Part shown: positions 12,601 to 21,606 of the stretch, piece by piece | Layout of the letters: each line of letters opens with the position of its first letter | Position numbering within the stretch: the first letter of the stretch is position 1 | Assembly: GCA_002633005.1 (NCBI GenBank) | Contig: NMRA01000358.1 | Span: forward strand, 311,213 to 373,212 | Reading direction: 5' to 3' | Length of the DNA stretch: 62,000 nucleotides | Source: Phoronis australis | Lineage: Eukaryota; Phoronida; Phoronidae | Notes under the pieces: generated by a model | What the model was told of the DNA's origin: nothing | What the model saw: only the letters and a program-made list of their open reading frames with translations | Database searches by the model: none | Made by a program: the position numbers and the translations under genes

Positions 12601-12632
12601 CGCCCTTACCGGGATTTTCATCATTTGTGTAA
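506..12632 (+). CDS. SDK: Sidekick (SDK) cell-adhesion protein, 3' part of the gene
   Basis: Sidekick proteins are homophilic Ig/FN3 adhesion molecules of synapses and cell junctions. The 5' part (Ig domains and most FN3 domains) lies off the window. Exons seen: 506-609, 1619-1689, then 1933-2161 or 2396-2621, 4179-4294, 4768-4954, 5301-5438, 5995-6156, 7147-7272, 8173-8340, 9606-9731, 10439-10583, 11746-11869, 12393-12632. All have AG/GT borders, and using one of the alternative pair gives 644 codons and a stop in one frame. They encode half an FN3, four complete FN3 domains, a transmembrane helix and a tail of about 170 residues. Family identity rests on the juxtamembrane WWFL, DEGGFNTFEL and FTNHY tail motifs, and the C-terminal GFSSFV, which in vertebrate sidekicks binds PDZ domains of MAGI scaffolds. 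Most FN3 domains are split by an internal intron and bounded by phase-1 introns, as is usual for this fold. Confidence 0.95.
1619..1689 (+). CDS. SDK: SDK exon: N-terminal half of the FN3 with alternative second halves
   Basis: This 71-base exon starts in phase 1 and ends in phase 0. It encodes APSSAPVNLKV through NITWQ, the A-C strands of an FN3. The next strands are supplied by either 1933-2161 or 2396-2621, both of which start in phase 0 with a PP...WNGPL motif. No second copy of this first half is present between those two exons. Confidence 0.88.
1933..2161 (+). CDS. SDK: SDK exon variant a: second half of an FN3 domain
   Basis: The acceptor is ccgtgtag and the donor is gctag|gtacga. It starts in phase 0, ends in phase 1, and is 229 bases long. 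It encodes PPAQDTWNGPLQGYRVEY followed by the F and G strands (YEFRVQAYNKAGNSPFSS). Variant b, 234 bases downstream, has the same phases and a matching opening (PPPRDSWNGPLSSYRIQY), but most of the rest differs. The two look like an old tandem exon duplication. Splicing both or neither shifts the frame into an early stop. Confidence 0.9.
2396..2621 (+). CDS. SDK: SDK exon variant b: alternative second half of the same FN3
   Basis: The acceptor is ttttcaccag and the donor is gcgg|gtaagc. It starts in phase 0, ends in phase 1, and is 226 bases long. After the PPPRDSWNGPL start it encodes YEVKVNAQNSQGHGPSS as F and G strands. If it is spliced directly after variant a, the reading frame shifts and meets TAA after about 18 codons, so the two cannot both be used in a full-length product. 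Confidence 0.9.
3127..3274. repeat. Tandem duplication in an SDK intron
   Basis: A unit starting ttagacggattcgactt and ending gcctct(a/g)tagctac occurs at 3127-3196 and again at 3197-3274. The copies differ by a short C-rich insertion. Nearby sequence (gatttttggggagttttac at about 3290, gtgggtgcata at about 3417) recurs near 10900-10965, so this is part of a dispersed repeat. Confidence 0.75.
4179..4954 (+). CDS. SDK: SDK exons 4179-4294 and 4768-4954: one FN3 domain
   Basis: The first exon runs from APMNVKL through WEPPPPSGQNGKILGYK and ends in phase 0. The second starts IYYWVTSYG, includes AFNLAGDGP and ends in phase 1. IYYW and the AFN-AGDGP pattern match the corresponding vertebrate sidekick domain. 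A second possible acceptor, cctacag, lies 9 bases inside the first exon and keeps the phase, so a three-residue NAGNAG-like length variant is possible. Confidence 0.92.
5301..6156 (+). CDS. SDK: SDK exons 5301-5438 and 5995-6156: one FN3 domain
   Basis: The first exon encodes PGPPGQLSF through YVLYYQQQEVDG. The second encodes ETKNVEVEV through YGFKVSAST and GNITTGPQEG. Both start and end in phase 1. The NITTGPQEG end corresponds to a conserved stretch in vertebrate sidekick just before the last FN3. Confidence 0.92.
7147..8340 (+). CDS. SDK: SDK exons 7147-7272 and 8173-8340: last FN3 domain
   Basis: The first exon encodes GSPEPPINPSF, ITLQWKVG and PIKGYVIQAKAQG. The second encodes DSSTWTTITQ, NTYYTFRVIAFNSQG and IRTPG. 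Borders are phase 1 throughout. This is the membrane-proximal FN3, immediately followed by the transmembrane exon. Confidence 0.92.
9606..9731 (+). CDS. SDK: SDK transmembrane exon
   Basis: The acceptor is ctatttcag. The exon encodes a short juxtamembrane stretch, then QWWFLVIVALAGTILIISTI and onward hydrophobic residues to LLCFV, followed by the stop-transfer basic run SRKASK. The paired Trp at the outer edge is a sidekick feature. It starts and ends in phase 1. Confidence 0.93.
9795..9985. repeat. Degenerate GT-rich minisatellite
   Basis: Repeated motifs of the form gtccgt(g/t)...ccgtgttt recur irregularly through about 190 bases of the intron just after the SDK transmembrane exon. The unit is too degenerate for a firm period. 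Confidence 0.6.
10251..10410. repeat. About 42-bp tandem repeat
   Basis: Four copies of a unit beginning tgctgactgg and continuing through a tagat...tcctgt(a/g)tgtattga stretch lie just before the first SDK cytoplasmic exon. They end close to the acceptor at 10438. Confidence 0.8.
10439..11869 (+). CDS. SDK: SDK cytoplasmic exons 10439-10583 and 11746-11869
   Basis: The first exon encodes EALRLKSNEEV, the conserved DEGGFNTFEL motif and a basic Ser/Arg-rich stretch. It ends in phase 2. The second completes an Arg codon and encodes RPSSLTYSEDEKPPKY, then an acidic Ser/Asp-rich stretch ending in phase 0. Both align in order with the vertebrate sidekick tail (GGF...LE, then HYSDED). Confidence 0.9.
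10882..10907. repeat. Hairpin of a dispersed TGGGTGCAT element
   Basis: A perfect 9-bp inverted repeat, atgcaccca and tgggtgcat, is separated by 8 bases. Related single arms sit at about 2995 and 3414 in another intron of the same gene, with shared flanking sequence. It looks like a MITE remnant. Confidence 0.6.
12065..12345. repeat. Degenerate 55-60 bp minisatellite
   Basis: Five or so diverged copies of a unit containing tgttaatggttatctgagcac and ctgcctagtctgacttagt lie in the last SDK intron, ending about 45 bases before the terminal exon. Confidence 0.7.
12393..12632 (+). CDS. SDK: SDK terminal exon with PDZ-ligand C-terminus
   Basis: The acceptor is gctgttatag and the exon is entered in phase 0. 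It encodes an acidic start (SETEPESEDE), the conserved FTNHYVNAP and TWKSQ motifs, and the end APLPGFSSFV followed by TAA at 12630-12632. The last six residues match the vertebrate sidekick PDZ-binding hexapeptide. Confidence 0.95.
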   Translation: MSETEPESEDETKNTTTSFTNHYVNAPVSQTWKSQNSANAYAYTDSEQESQYAVSLNGHVIMNNTAGSRAPLPGFSSFV

Positions 12633-15600
12633 CAAGTGTATCATACTGTAGCACGATAAGCTATGACGCAATGCAATTCAAGTTCACCATTTAATGGTTT
12701 AACAGCCTGTGAGGCAAACTGGATCTCTCCACGAACTTATGTCCTGTCGAGGTGCTATTGGTTGATTGAGCTCCACGGTCATGCCTAAACCCTTGCATTG
12801 GGGACGTTACGTTCGGCTTTGTTGTGCATTATTTAACAGATTTGCTCAGCTGCTTACGGAAGATTGGCTATGCGCAAACATTCTGGGACTGAACACAGAG
12901 TAAAGACGCAGTTCTTTTGCAGTCATATCTGAGGTTACTGTTCTCATACAGTCATTTTGTGAATATTTCATGAGTAACATAATTTTGCATTAACATCCAG
13001 CTGCATTACTAGGTAGAGATTCATGGACGGACATATTACAGCCACCATTTTTGGGTCACGTGTTTACCTAATCAGGTAATGCACATTTCCCTACTGATGT
13101 ATAACAGTAGCGAATGTAGGTAGTGAGCTTTAAAACACCCACAACACGCATGTGTGTTCACATGTTGTATTATTTTGCTGATGTTGAGATTACAAATCAA
13201 ATGTAAAAAGAGTACTAAGCTGGAGATTCATCGACAAGAAGGTCTGATGTGGGGTCTACAGACAGGGTTATCTGTTGGTGTTGTTGCCCACCGATTTTAT
13301 AGAACTTGCTAGAAGAAAAATGACATGTTTATTGAGGGTAATAGAATTGTGAAGGGATGCGAAGTTGACCAGTGCCTGTAAGAGGAGCTGCTGTTGCTTA
13401 CATCATTTTTCTGTTGTACATTATTTTGACTACAATTTTAATTTCTTGATTGTGTATATGTATTTGTATATATTTGCTTAATTTATTCGATATGTTTTAC
13501 AGTTTACCCTGGCTCATACATATCATTTGACTTCATTGTGTAAGCTGTTTACATTGTACAGATTCATGTATCATTTTATAAGTTTATATATCGTTTGTAA
13601 TGTCTGACTCTTTAAAGGCACACTCAAGGAATCAAAAGTAAAGTCCCAAGAAATATTCATCAAATTGCCTGTTATCTACACCCCACAAATTCCCAATAAA
13701 AATATTCGGATGGCGTTGCCTGTTCACAGTAGGTAGACAGTGTGCACTAGTTAGCAATTTTCTGACTACTTGAGTAAACATAAGTTTGTTTGAAGTCAAG
13801 GTGTCTATAACACAGCTTTATCGACAGGTATTCAGTATTAGTGCAATGGGCGAATTAATTGACTTGGTGTCGCTAGTGTGATAATGGTCCTACCTGTTTA
13901 CATCGGTACATTCAGGTAGTCACTTAGAACCAGTGTCCTAGACACTGTAAGCTGTTGGATTGCTCTTGCTTTTTTCAGGTGTTAAAATAGGAGCCTTTAT
14001 TCCTAATGACAACCTGGGGAATTTGAAATTTCCATTTGACCTGTACTAGTAATTTTGTCGTCTCATGCGACTGGGCCACGTGCTCAAATGACCCAACAGG
14101 GTATTCACAAGGATATTCTGAAACCCATGATTACACCTGTTTGTTATACTGTACATGTTGTAGGTCTGTCATTTAAAGCCACACACAACCCCATTTGAAA
14201 ACCTCAAAAGGTGTAGTGATCGTTCTTGATGTTTTTCATTTGGACAGTACTTCATCTATTTCTTCTGTAGGTGGATTTGGCGTTTTCGGACTTGGGGTTT
14301 ATCCCCTTTTGGGGTTGGCAGTTGTGGGCGTTACATATGTTTACTTTGCAATTTAGAAAGCCATGACAAACTGATTAGTTAAGGTAACCGTTTGAAACCT
14401 AGGAAACGTTTGTAAATGAAAGGTTTATCAATTGTGAGAATATCATGAACTTATTAGTTGATTTCAAAATAGGAATATTCACAAGAAATAACCATCACTT
14501 ATGTGCAAGTGCTTCATATTTTAATGCACAGATTTGGGTCCATATTCAGGGTATTCCATCACTTAAGAAAGTGTGATAATGAATAGTAATGCAGTTACTT
14601 GTATACTGGCAGTTACATGACCACCATTTGGATATTTAAACAGGGTCTCTAGCTTGCTTTGTACAGGAGGAGTCTATGTAGTCTTAAGTGATGTAGACCA
14701 TGTTAAGCATTTTGCTTTTGTTAACAAGGGGAACATTTTCAAACATATCTTTTTACCATCCATCCAAAGCATTTTAATGAAGGAATAAAACATTCCCAGA
14801 CTGCAATGGTTTGTTGTTCTCTGTCTTCCCAATGCTTGTCATTCCTATATACACGGGCTGCACTCTACAATCATCAGCTGGTGGCCAAATTGCTTTTTGC
14901 TGACTAAAAAAACAAGTTCTCTTTTCCACAGATTTATAGTACCAACCAAAAGCACGAAGACAAACTAAAATTTGCCTATGATGACTAATTTGTTAATTGA
15001 GCTTAAAACGGAAATGACTGGCTTAATCATTGCTGAAAAATTAGTAATTTCCAGTCGAACGCTGTCAGACAACTGACTACCTAGCCATATGCCATCGGAA
15101 AACTGACCACAACATGTCCAGGTATCCATAGGCCATCAGACGACAAACAACAAATTTTATTAATGCCCAACCACCATGTCAGGGAACTTTGCCGTCATTT
15201 TCTCTCATTATTTTCAAGCACTGTAGTGTATGTATCTCACAATATGTACAATTTGACAAAACAGTTCATGAATGATGTTTAAGTGATCAACTAAATCTTT
15301 AATCTTATTTCTTCAATGACACCAATAAATTAACATAAACATTTCATGATGTACAAAACACTAATCACCACTGACAACAGAGGAGACCTATCAACATTCA
15401 CAGGCGTGTAGATTGCTTTCCAGTCATTTTCGCCATTAAAACAGCTGTGCTGCATTTCTCCCCTTTTCAAACCAAATGCTCAATAGATTAAGTTCTGACT
15501 CTACAACTCCTGTCACAGACCAAAGCTTCAGTGCTTTGATTTACTGTAGAACTGTACGGGTGATATGAACAAATCTTGAGCTTAGCAAGAACTGTGTAAA

Positions 15601-16271
15601 CAAGGAAGCATGCATAGAAATCTTAATGCAAATGTCCCGTAACTAAGTAACAACACAGACTCACTGAAACTAAATCTTCAAAAATTTTAAATGATAACTA
15701 AGTTTACACCGGGAAAACCCAGATAGTGAAATAAAAACAATTCAGTAAAATAAACACAAGAACCTTATTAATTGAAAAACATGACCAACTTCTCTCAAAA
15801 TTGTTTCAACCTACAATGAAAACATTACAGTAAAATCTCACCAAATTTTGGACAAAAAATAATTGGCAAAACTGTCCGGCTTCATTTTTCAAACAACACA
15901 GCTATGAATGTCCACAATTTCTTTTAATTATTGTCTGCTGGTAGCAATTGCACAGATCTTTAAATATGTTATAGCATTTATTTTGTGCCATTTATCTTTA
16001 GGAGAAAAAATAAAAATTTCACTTGCCTGCCACGTTGCATAGTAAATTGGTGAGGTTTTTACCGTAGAAAGCTAACTCGGTTACTACAAGCTTAAGGCAG
16101 CTATTGCAAACTCCTCTGAAGCTCATATACACAATAATGGACAGACAGATGCCTGTTCCCCAACTCCCAGAATAGAATGTTGGTGCCACAATGAAATACT
16201 TTTATGTATTTTGACAAATACATAGACTTCTTGAAAATGTTTTATACCATTGACATTGAAAACGTGTCTGA
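12633..16271. other. Convergent 3' flanks of SDK and WBP2
   Basis: No coding exon is recognisable here. The stretch presumably holds the 3' UTRs of the two converging genes. Candidate poly(A) signals are AATAAA at 13695 and 14784 on the plus strand, and TTTATT at 15977-15982 (AATAAA on the minus strand), about 290 bases past the WBP2 stop. Confidence 0.6.
13695..13700 (+). terminator. Candidate SDK polyadenylation signal
   Basis: AATAAA lies about 1.06 kb after the SDK stop. A second AATAAA lies at 14784-14789. I cannot tell from sequence alone which is used. Confidence 0.35.
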
Positions 16272-19200
16272 TTAGTTCTGTTTCTTTGTGATGTCGTCAT
16301 AGCTGGGAGGTGGCGCTGCAGTCGGGACATAGATATTATGGGGACTGTGAGGGCTGTAGTAGCCACTAGAGGCCGCTGCTTCCGCTGCCTTGGCATCTGA
16401 TTGGACAAGAAAGTATAAGGTAAATTTCCAGCAGACAAACAAACGATCAAAATACAATAAGACTAAATGTAGAGGAATTTATTCAGAAAAATCTCTGTTC
16501 ACATAAAAATTACATTAAAATGTCATGTCACCGAGTCACCGTGTCAAGAAATTATCCATTTAGGGATGATTCAACAAGTTCACTTGGTACATATAAGATA
16601 TCCTTAGACCAGCATAGCTAAACTTGGTGTAGCTTGACTCGAGTCACTTATTTGAATACAGCCAAGGTTTTAGCGATGGAGTACTTGTCAGGGGGCAATG
16701 GTTGGCGTGTAAGCCCAGTGTTAGCTGACTGAGTGGACGGCACTGAAATCACAACAGAATGAAGAAGGTCTACATACACCTTACACTTCAACAGCAAATT
16801 AAAGATGAATATAATAGCAACTCAAATAGTACGACATACTTGCTGTAGCTGTGTTATACTGCCCTGCAGATGGTGCCGAGGGATAGGTCATATTGGGGTC
16901 AACGCCAGGATAAGGGGGCGGAGCCTCTGTCATATAAACACCTTCAGCTGTAAATACAACAGTTGGTTGAAGAACAGTCAAAATGCATTGTAATATTTAA
17001 AAGACCAATGCAATGCCATTAAGATATGACCACAACTGCACCCAAAAAACAGTATGCTTCTAGGGTGTTTATAACTATCACAAATGGCTACTAAGTAGCA
17101 CAGACTGTGTAAAACCAGTCTGAAAAAACAAGGATTCCCGGTCTCCCTAATAAAAACCTATTAGCAAATTAATGAAAATGTGTTCAAATTTTAAAGAAAC
17201 AGAGGCAAATATCTCCCAAAAAACCTACTAGAAAATTAATGAAAATCTGTGCAAATTTTAAAGAAACAGAGGTAAATGTAAAAATTACAACTGCCAATAC
17301 GAGGCACAGTGGAAGTCGGATTCGTCTGAAAGAAGTTTTCATCTGTTGCCATGTTCATAGGAATACACATTAAAAAGATTCTTGTAAGGGGCATTTGGGA
17401 CAGACATTTTATCAAAGTGTCCTACCATTTATCTCAAGAACGACAGGTGTCGTAGAAGCTTGAATACGTCGGCAGTGGACCATAAAACCTTGCTTACATT
17501 TCTCAAGTGAATCTAGTAAATATTTCATATTTTTCACCGTTTGATGATTGATAATCTCCATCTTTTTGTTTGAGAGAACGGGACTTCTGAGAAATGCATT
17601 GAGAAAGGAGTATTTATAAACACAAGAGGAAGGTGTCTCCGGCAGTCCACCTAATGTACCTGGAGGTGCTGTGGGGAATGTCTGGTACGGTACAAAGCCA
17701 TAGAGTGGTTCTTGGGGCGGGGCATACATAGGAGGCGGAGCCTGGTAGTACCCTCCAGTGGCAGCAGCACTATAGGATGGAGGCTGTGCAGGACGATTTC
17801 TGGAGGCTGGAAATAAAAAGAACAAAAATGGGAAAGATTGACAACATGTAACCTGGCATTCATAAAAATATTAAATAATGGATTGCCATATTCAACCTAA
17901 GAATGATAATTAATTGCATAACCTGGGATTAGGGGTATAAGAACAACTGCTATGCTTAAACTGGAATTAGTGGGAAAAAATAAGGAATGCGATACTAAGC
18001 TAGGATTTGCTCTAAAAATAAAAGGAATGTCTTACATAACAAGTGATTGGTGGATTCTGAGATGAATATGGATTAGTGGACTCAACATGAGATGTGAGAG
18101 GATACAGCTCAAACATCATAACCAACATTTTCTAAGGGAATGGTCACATGGGTAAAATTTTATTCATTCAAAAAGAGGCTGGTGCCTTGCACGCTGGCAG
18201 ACGATATACTCATACATACTAGTCTTTGACACGTGCCTAGGTTTCATCAACTTAAACAGGACAATGATTGATGACTGGTAGAAACTACAGCTTGGTCAAT
18301 ATAATGTAAAAAGAATGACTCGATACAGTACTAACAACCTCAGCAAAAGATCACTGCACTATTTAGAAACAGTCCCACTTTTATTTTGCACATATCTGGA
18401 AATTTGTTGCATTAGTTTGTCTTTTTATGATGAAGGAATGCCTCATACCAAAACCGGTGAACATTGTATCCAATGAGCTTGAAAAAAACTGCTCAGTCTT
18501 ATGAGTATCAGCTTTGCAACATTTTATTTCCAACATATATGAAAATGATCATTCAATTCCAAGTCCTGAAAATTTCAAATGAGAAAAAAAGCTTTAAAAA
18601 CAAACTTCCATGCAGTGCACAAAGTGATGTAGCTTTATCATTTCTTGTGATGACCTTGAAAATGAGGTTAAGGTCGCCAAATTCGATTGACCCACCTTCA
18701 CCTTGGCAGTCATAGGAAAATATAAGGCTTCCTTATTGAGATATTACAAAAACAGTTTTGCAGTAGAGCTTTTAAATTTCACTATGACCTTGAAAATAAG
18801 GTAAAAGGTTGTCAAAATTGACTATGACCTGGAGATCCTCACCTATACCTAGGTACAAAACACAAACAAAATCTAAAGGTCCAATCTTGCGATATCATGC
18901 TAACGTTTTCTGTGACCTTGGAAATTATTTCAAGGTCACCAAAATCAACTTGCACCTGGTGCTGCCCCACCTACACCTCACAGAATATGGACATAATCTA
19001 AAATCCTCTTCTCGAGATATTGCACTAACAACATTTTCCAAATTCAAAACCTAGTCAAGGTCAACAAATCAAATGGCGCCTGCAACTGCTCTACCTACAC
19101 TTCAGTACAATAGGAACAAATCTAAAGATCCTTCACGAGAAATCAACAACATTTTCCGAAGATAAATTTTTCTTGATGTGTCCTTAAAAATGAAATTAAG

Positions 19201-20564
19201 CTAGGTCACTAAAATCGACTTACACCTCAAGTTACATCACCCACAACTCGACACAACATTGAGTTATTGCTTCAACAACATCATGAGCTAAATGCCTACC
19301 TAGTTCACCAGCTCTCAACATAGTTTGTCCAAACTCTATGGCTCCTCCTTTGTTGAACCACATCTTAAACTTGACTGTTCCAGTAAACTGACCAGCAGAC
19401 TCAGCCGTTAGTGTGCCTGATATGTAATTTGCACCAAACACAGGCTGCTCCAGCTTCAGGTCTTTCATGCAGAGGAATGGCATACTGACAGATTGGAGAC
19501 TGTCCTTTGAGTTACTGCAGTTGTATATCACCTGCAGAGCAATCAGGCTTAATTTTAGATTTTGTCTCATTTCCAACAAAACGCGGCATCTCGGTCCCAA
19601 ATGTGAAACTGAACTCACACGCATTAATGTGTACCATCTGACATTTTAGGTCACATATTGTTGCCTCGCCTTTCCTCCCATCAACTCAGCTTTGATATTA
19701 AGCAACCGGCGAACTTCTTCACAGACCGGAATTTAATGAACCATCCAGCATTTCAAAACCAGTGAACATTTACTTGAATTGTAAAGACTGCTAACAACAT
19801 GTTAACTACATACCCTGTGTGTTGTTAAATACACACGTCCTTTTTTACTTCCCTTGAACTGAGGTTGGCTATTGCCTTCAAACTTCATTTCTATCCCATC
19901 ATAGAAAATAAGGATTCTACAATAAAAATGTACACGGTATCAATGTTTTCAAGCTTAGACTACAACAAACTTATGTCTCCCACCCACATACACAGTGCTA
20001 TAGAGGTAAAAGTAGAGGTAAGTAGGCGCCAAAAGCCCACCGTATCCCCTTGAGCACTGAACGTAATTTACGGTGCGTAGGCGTTACGTTCCAATGCCAA
20101 AAGGTGGTTGGCTGCACCTACGTGCGCTTACGCCCCAATACAGCACTTCACAATCACATACAACAAACTTCATTTTTTTCAAAGTTTGTTCAAATTTGAT
20201 CAAGAGAAAGAAGCTATTCAAAGATCATTAGACGCTAATTTCTTTGAGTTCAATGACTATTTGTGTACAAAATTCTGAACATGCCGATTTTTAGTATTCA
20301 ACTAACAACTTGTATGTTTTGTTATGTAATTATAAATTTACACAGTGAGGTATGTGACAGTGGTGATCGACAAGGAACAGAAACTCAAGGCCAAGGGCAA
20401 TGAGTCTGTGTCAGTAAATTAAATAATGCCAGTTTCAAAAGACAATAGCTTTCTTTACTAACTACATGATGTACGTTGACATTTGGAACACTGAGGCAAA
20501 AGTAATACCTTTCTCCACAAAATATCAACACTCCGCCAGCTGCGTGAGCTGTGTTTATCGACAT
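16272..20564 (-). CDS. WBP2: WW domain-binding protein 2 (WBP2), complete
   Basis: WBP2 is an adaptor with an N-terminal GRAM/PH-like domain and a Pro/Tyr-rich tail whose PPxY motifs bind WW domains (YAP/TAZ, Nedd4-type ligases). In vertebrates it also coactivates steroid receptors. Minus-strand exons: 20564-20509, 19916-19814, 19531-19300, 17806-17660, 16947-16840 and 16396-16272. They join in frame to 256 aa plus stop (human about 261). The start [13 protein letters not shown] fits the family. The GRAM part carries [23 protein letters not shown] and [11 protein letters not shown]. The tail has PPxY motifs near residues 139, 155, 189 and 245, and ends with the diagnostic AKAAEAAAS and PHNIYVP motifs. 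A PSAP tetrapeptide lies near 202-205. An additional exon at 16742-16648 may give a different C-terminus. The 5' end is divergent with ETFB, 277 bases away. Confidence 0.95.
16648..16742 (-). CDS. WBP2: Possible alternative terminal exon of WBP2
   Basis: On the minus strand a good acceptor (gtgatttcag) precedes an open stretch entered in the same phase as the normal last exon. It reads [14 protein letters not shown] through KTLAVFK and stops at TAA (16650-16648). No in-phase donor is visible, so it would act as a terminal exon and give a 246-aa form. That form lacks the AKAAEAAAS block and the last PPSY motif. Its use is inferred from splice-site and phase fit only. Confidence 0.45.
18640..19215. 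repeat. About 130-bp tandem repeats with TGACCT/AGGTCA motifs
   Basis: Four to five diverged units in a WBP2 intron each start near tgaccttgaaaat and carry aaggtca or similar 15-25 bases later, followed by a 'cacct...cacct' stretch. Exact TCAAGGTCA occurs at about 18930 and 19055. The arrangement gives repeated nuclear-receptor-like half-sites, partly in inverted pairs. Confidence 0.7.
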
Positions 20565-20841
20565 CTTTTCTCTTCCTGTTTGCGCAAAAATGATGTCATG
20601 TGCTCGAGTAGCGACACCTTTTGAGAAAAGAAATTGTAGCTAAACAAATCCTCCTCAACGCAAAAATCGTTATCTTAATTTACCAAAACAAATAAAATTG
20701 TTTCCAATTATATTTTCAGTTTATATATTCTACAAATTTAGACCGAAATATTTGAAAGAAGATGGAAAATATACAATATTAAGTGCAAGGCATAATGTAA
20801 GCGAACCAAAGCCTCTTGCACTTTGACCGCTCAACTTCAAG
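20565..20841. promoter_or_regulatory. Divergent WBP2/ETFB promoter region
   Basis: Only 277 bases separate the WBP2 start codon (minus) from the ETFB start codon (plus), so both promoters and both 5' UTRs must fit here unless there are unseen upstream exons. No TATA box is obvious for either gene. A TGATGTCA CRE/ATF-like site lies near 20591, followed by CATGTG and CTCGAG. A DR1-like element, GGTCAaAGTGCA on the minus strand, lies at about 20818-20829. Confidence 0.7.
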
Positions 20842-20849
20842 ATGGCGAT
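20838..20849 (+). promoter_or_regulatory. TISU/YY1-like element over the ETFB start codon
   Basis: The start context is CAAGATGGCGAT. It matches the TISU consensus SAASATGGCGGC at 10 of 12 positions, and the core AAGATGGCG of a YY1 site. TISU elements direct initiation close to the cap on short 5' UTRs and are enriched in mitochondrial genes of mammals. A second in-frame ATG follows at codon 3. Confidence 0.5.
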
Positions 20850-21606
20850 GCGTGTGATGGTGGCTTGCAAGCGTGTGATAGACTATGCTGTTAAAGTGCG
20901 CGTACGACCTGATAAAATGGGTGTAGTGACTGAAGGGGTTAAACACAGCATGAACCCATTTGATGAGATCGCAGTTGAAGAGGCTGTGAGGTTGAAAGAG
21001 AAGAAATTAGCGAGTGAACTTCTTGTCGTTTCCTGTGGCCCCACACAATGTCAAGAAACAATTCGAACTGCACTTGCCATGGGTATGGACAAAGGTATCC
21101 ACGTAGAGCTTGATAAGGATACCTACGAGTCAATGCAACCGATACATGTGTCACAGATCCTGGCAAAAATTGCCAAAGAAGAGAATATCGATCTTATGAT
21201 TCTCGGTAAACAAGCAATTGATGACGACTGCAACCAAACAGGTCAAATGACAGCCGCACTTTTGGACTGGCCGCAGGGGACGTTTGCTTCGAAAGTTGAA
21301 AAAGATGGAGATAGTTTAACAGTTACAAGGGAAGTTGATGGTGGCTTAGAGACTGTCAAGTTCAATATCCCCGCAGTACTTACCACAGATCTGCGTCTAA
21401 ACGAGCCTCGTTATGCAACACTTCCCAATATCATGAAAGCTAAGAAGAAACCTGTTCTGAAGAAGAGTCCATCAGATTATGGTGTGGAGATGTCAACACA
21501 TCAGGAGATACTTAGTGTTGAAGAGCCACCTGTCAGACAAGCTGGACAAAAGGTAGAATCTGTCGAGGAATTGGTGTCAAAGTTGAAGGACAATGGTGTG
21601 ATTTAA
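20842..21606 (+). CDS. ETFB: Electron transfer flavoprotein subunit beta (ETFB)
   Basis: This is the beta subunit of the mitochondrial matrix ETF heterodimer, which takes electrons from acyl-CoA and other dehydrogenases and passes them to ETF-ubiquinone oxidoreductase. The 254-aa frame matches the usual length (human 255) and is uninterrupted by introns. Conserved blocks in order: [74 protein letters not shown] and [10 protein letters not shown]. The recognition loop [11 protein letters not shown] follows, and then IMKAKKK, whose lysines are methylated in the human protein. No long cleavable presequence is seen, as in human ETFB. The ATG chosen lies in a strong TISU-like context. Absence of introns is unusual beside its intron-rich neighbours and may reflect retrocopy replacement, but the frame is intact and the promoter is shared, so it looks functional. 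Confidence 0.98.
   Translation: MAMRVMVACKRVIDYAVKVRVRPDKMGVVTEGVKHSMNPFDEIAVEEAVRLKEKKLASELLVVSCGPTQCQETIRTALAMGMDKGIHVELDKDTYESMQPIHVSQILAKIAKEENIDLMILGKQAIDDDCNQTGQMTAALLDWPQGTFASKVEKDGDSLTVTREVDGGLETVKFNIPAVLTTDLRLNEPRYATLPNIMKAKKKPVLKKSPSDYGVEMSTHQEILSVEEPPVRQAGQKVESVEELVSKLKDNGVI

Noticed and set aside
16272-17806. PPxY plus PSAP tail first read as an ARRDC1-type alpha-arrestin
   Set aside because: The upstream exons encode a WBP2-type GRAM domain ([16 protein letters not shown]) and the C-terminus carries AKAAEAAAS, which are diagnostic of WBP2. No arrestin fold motifs are present.
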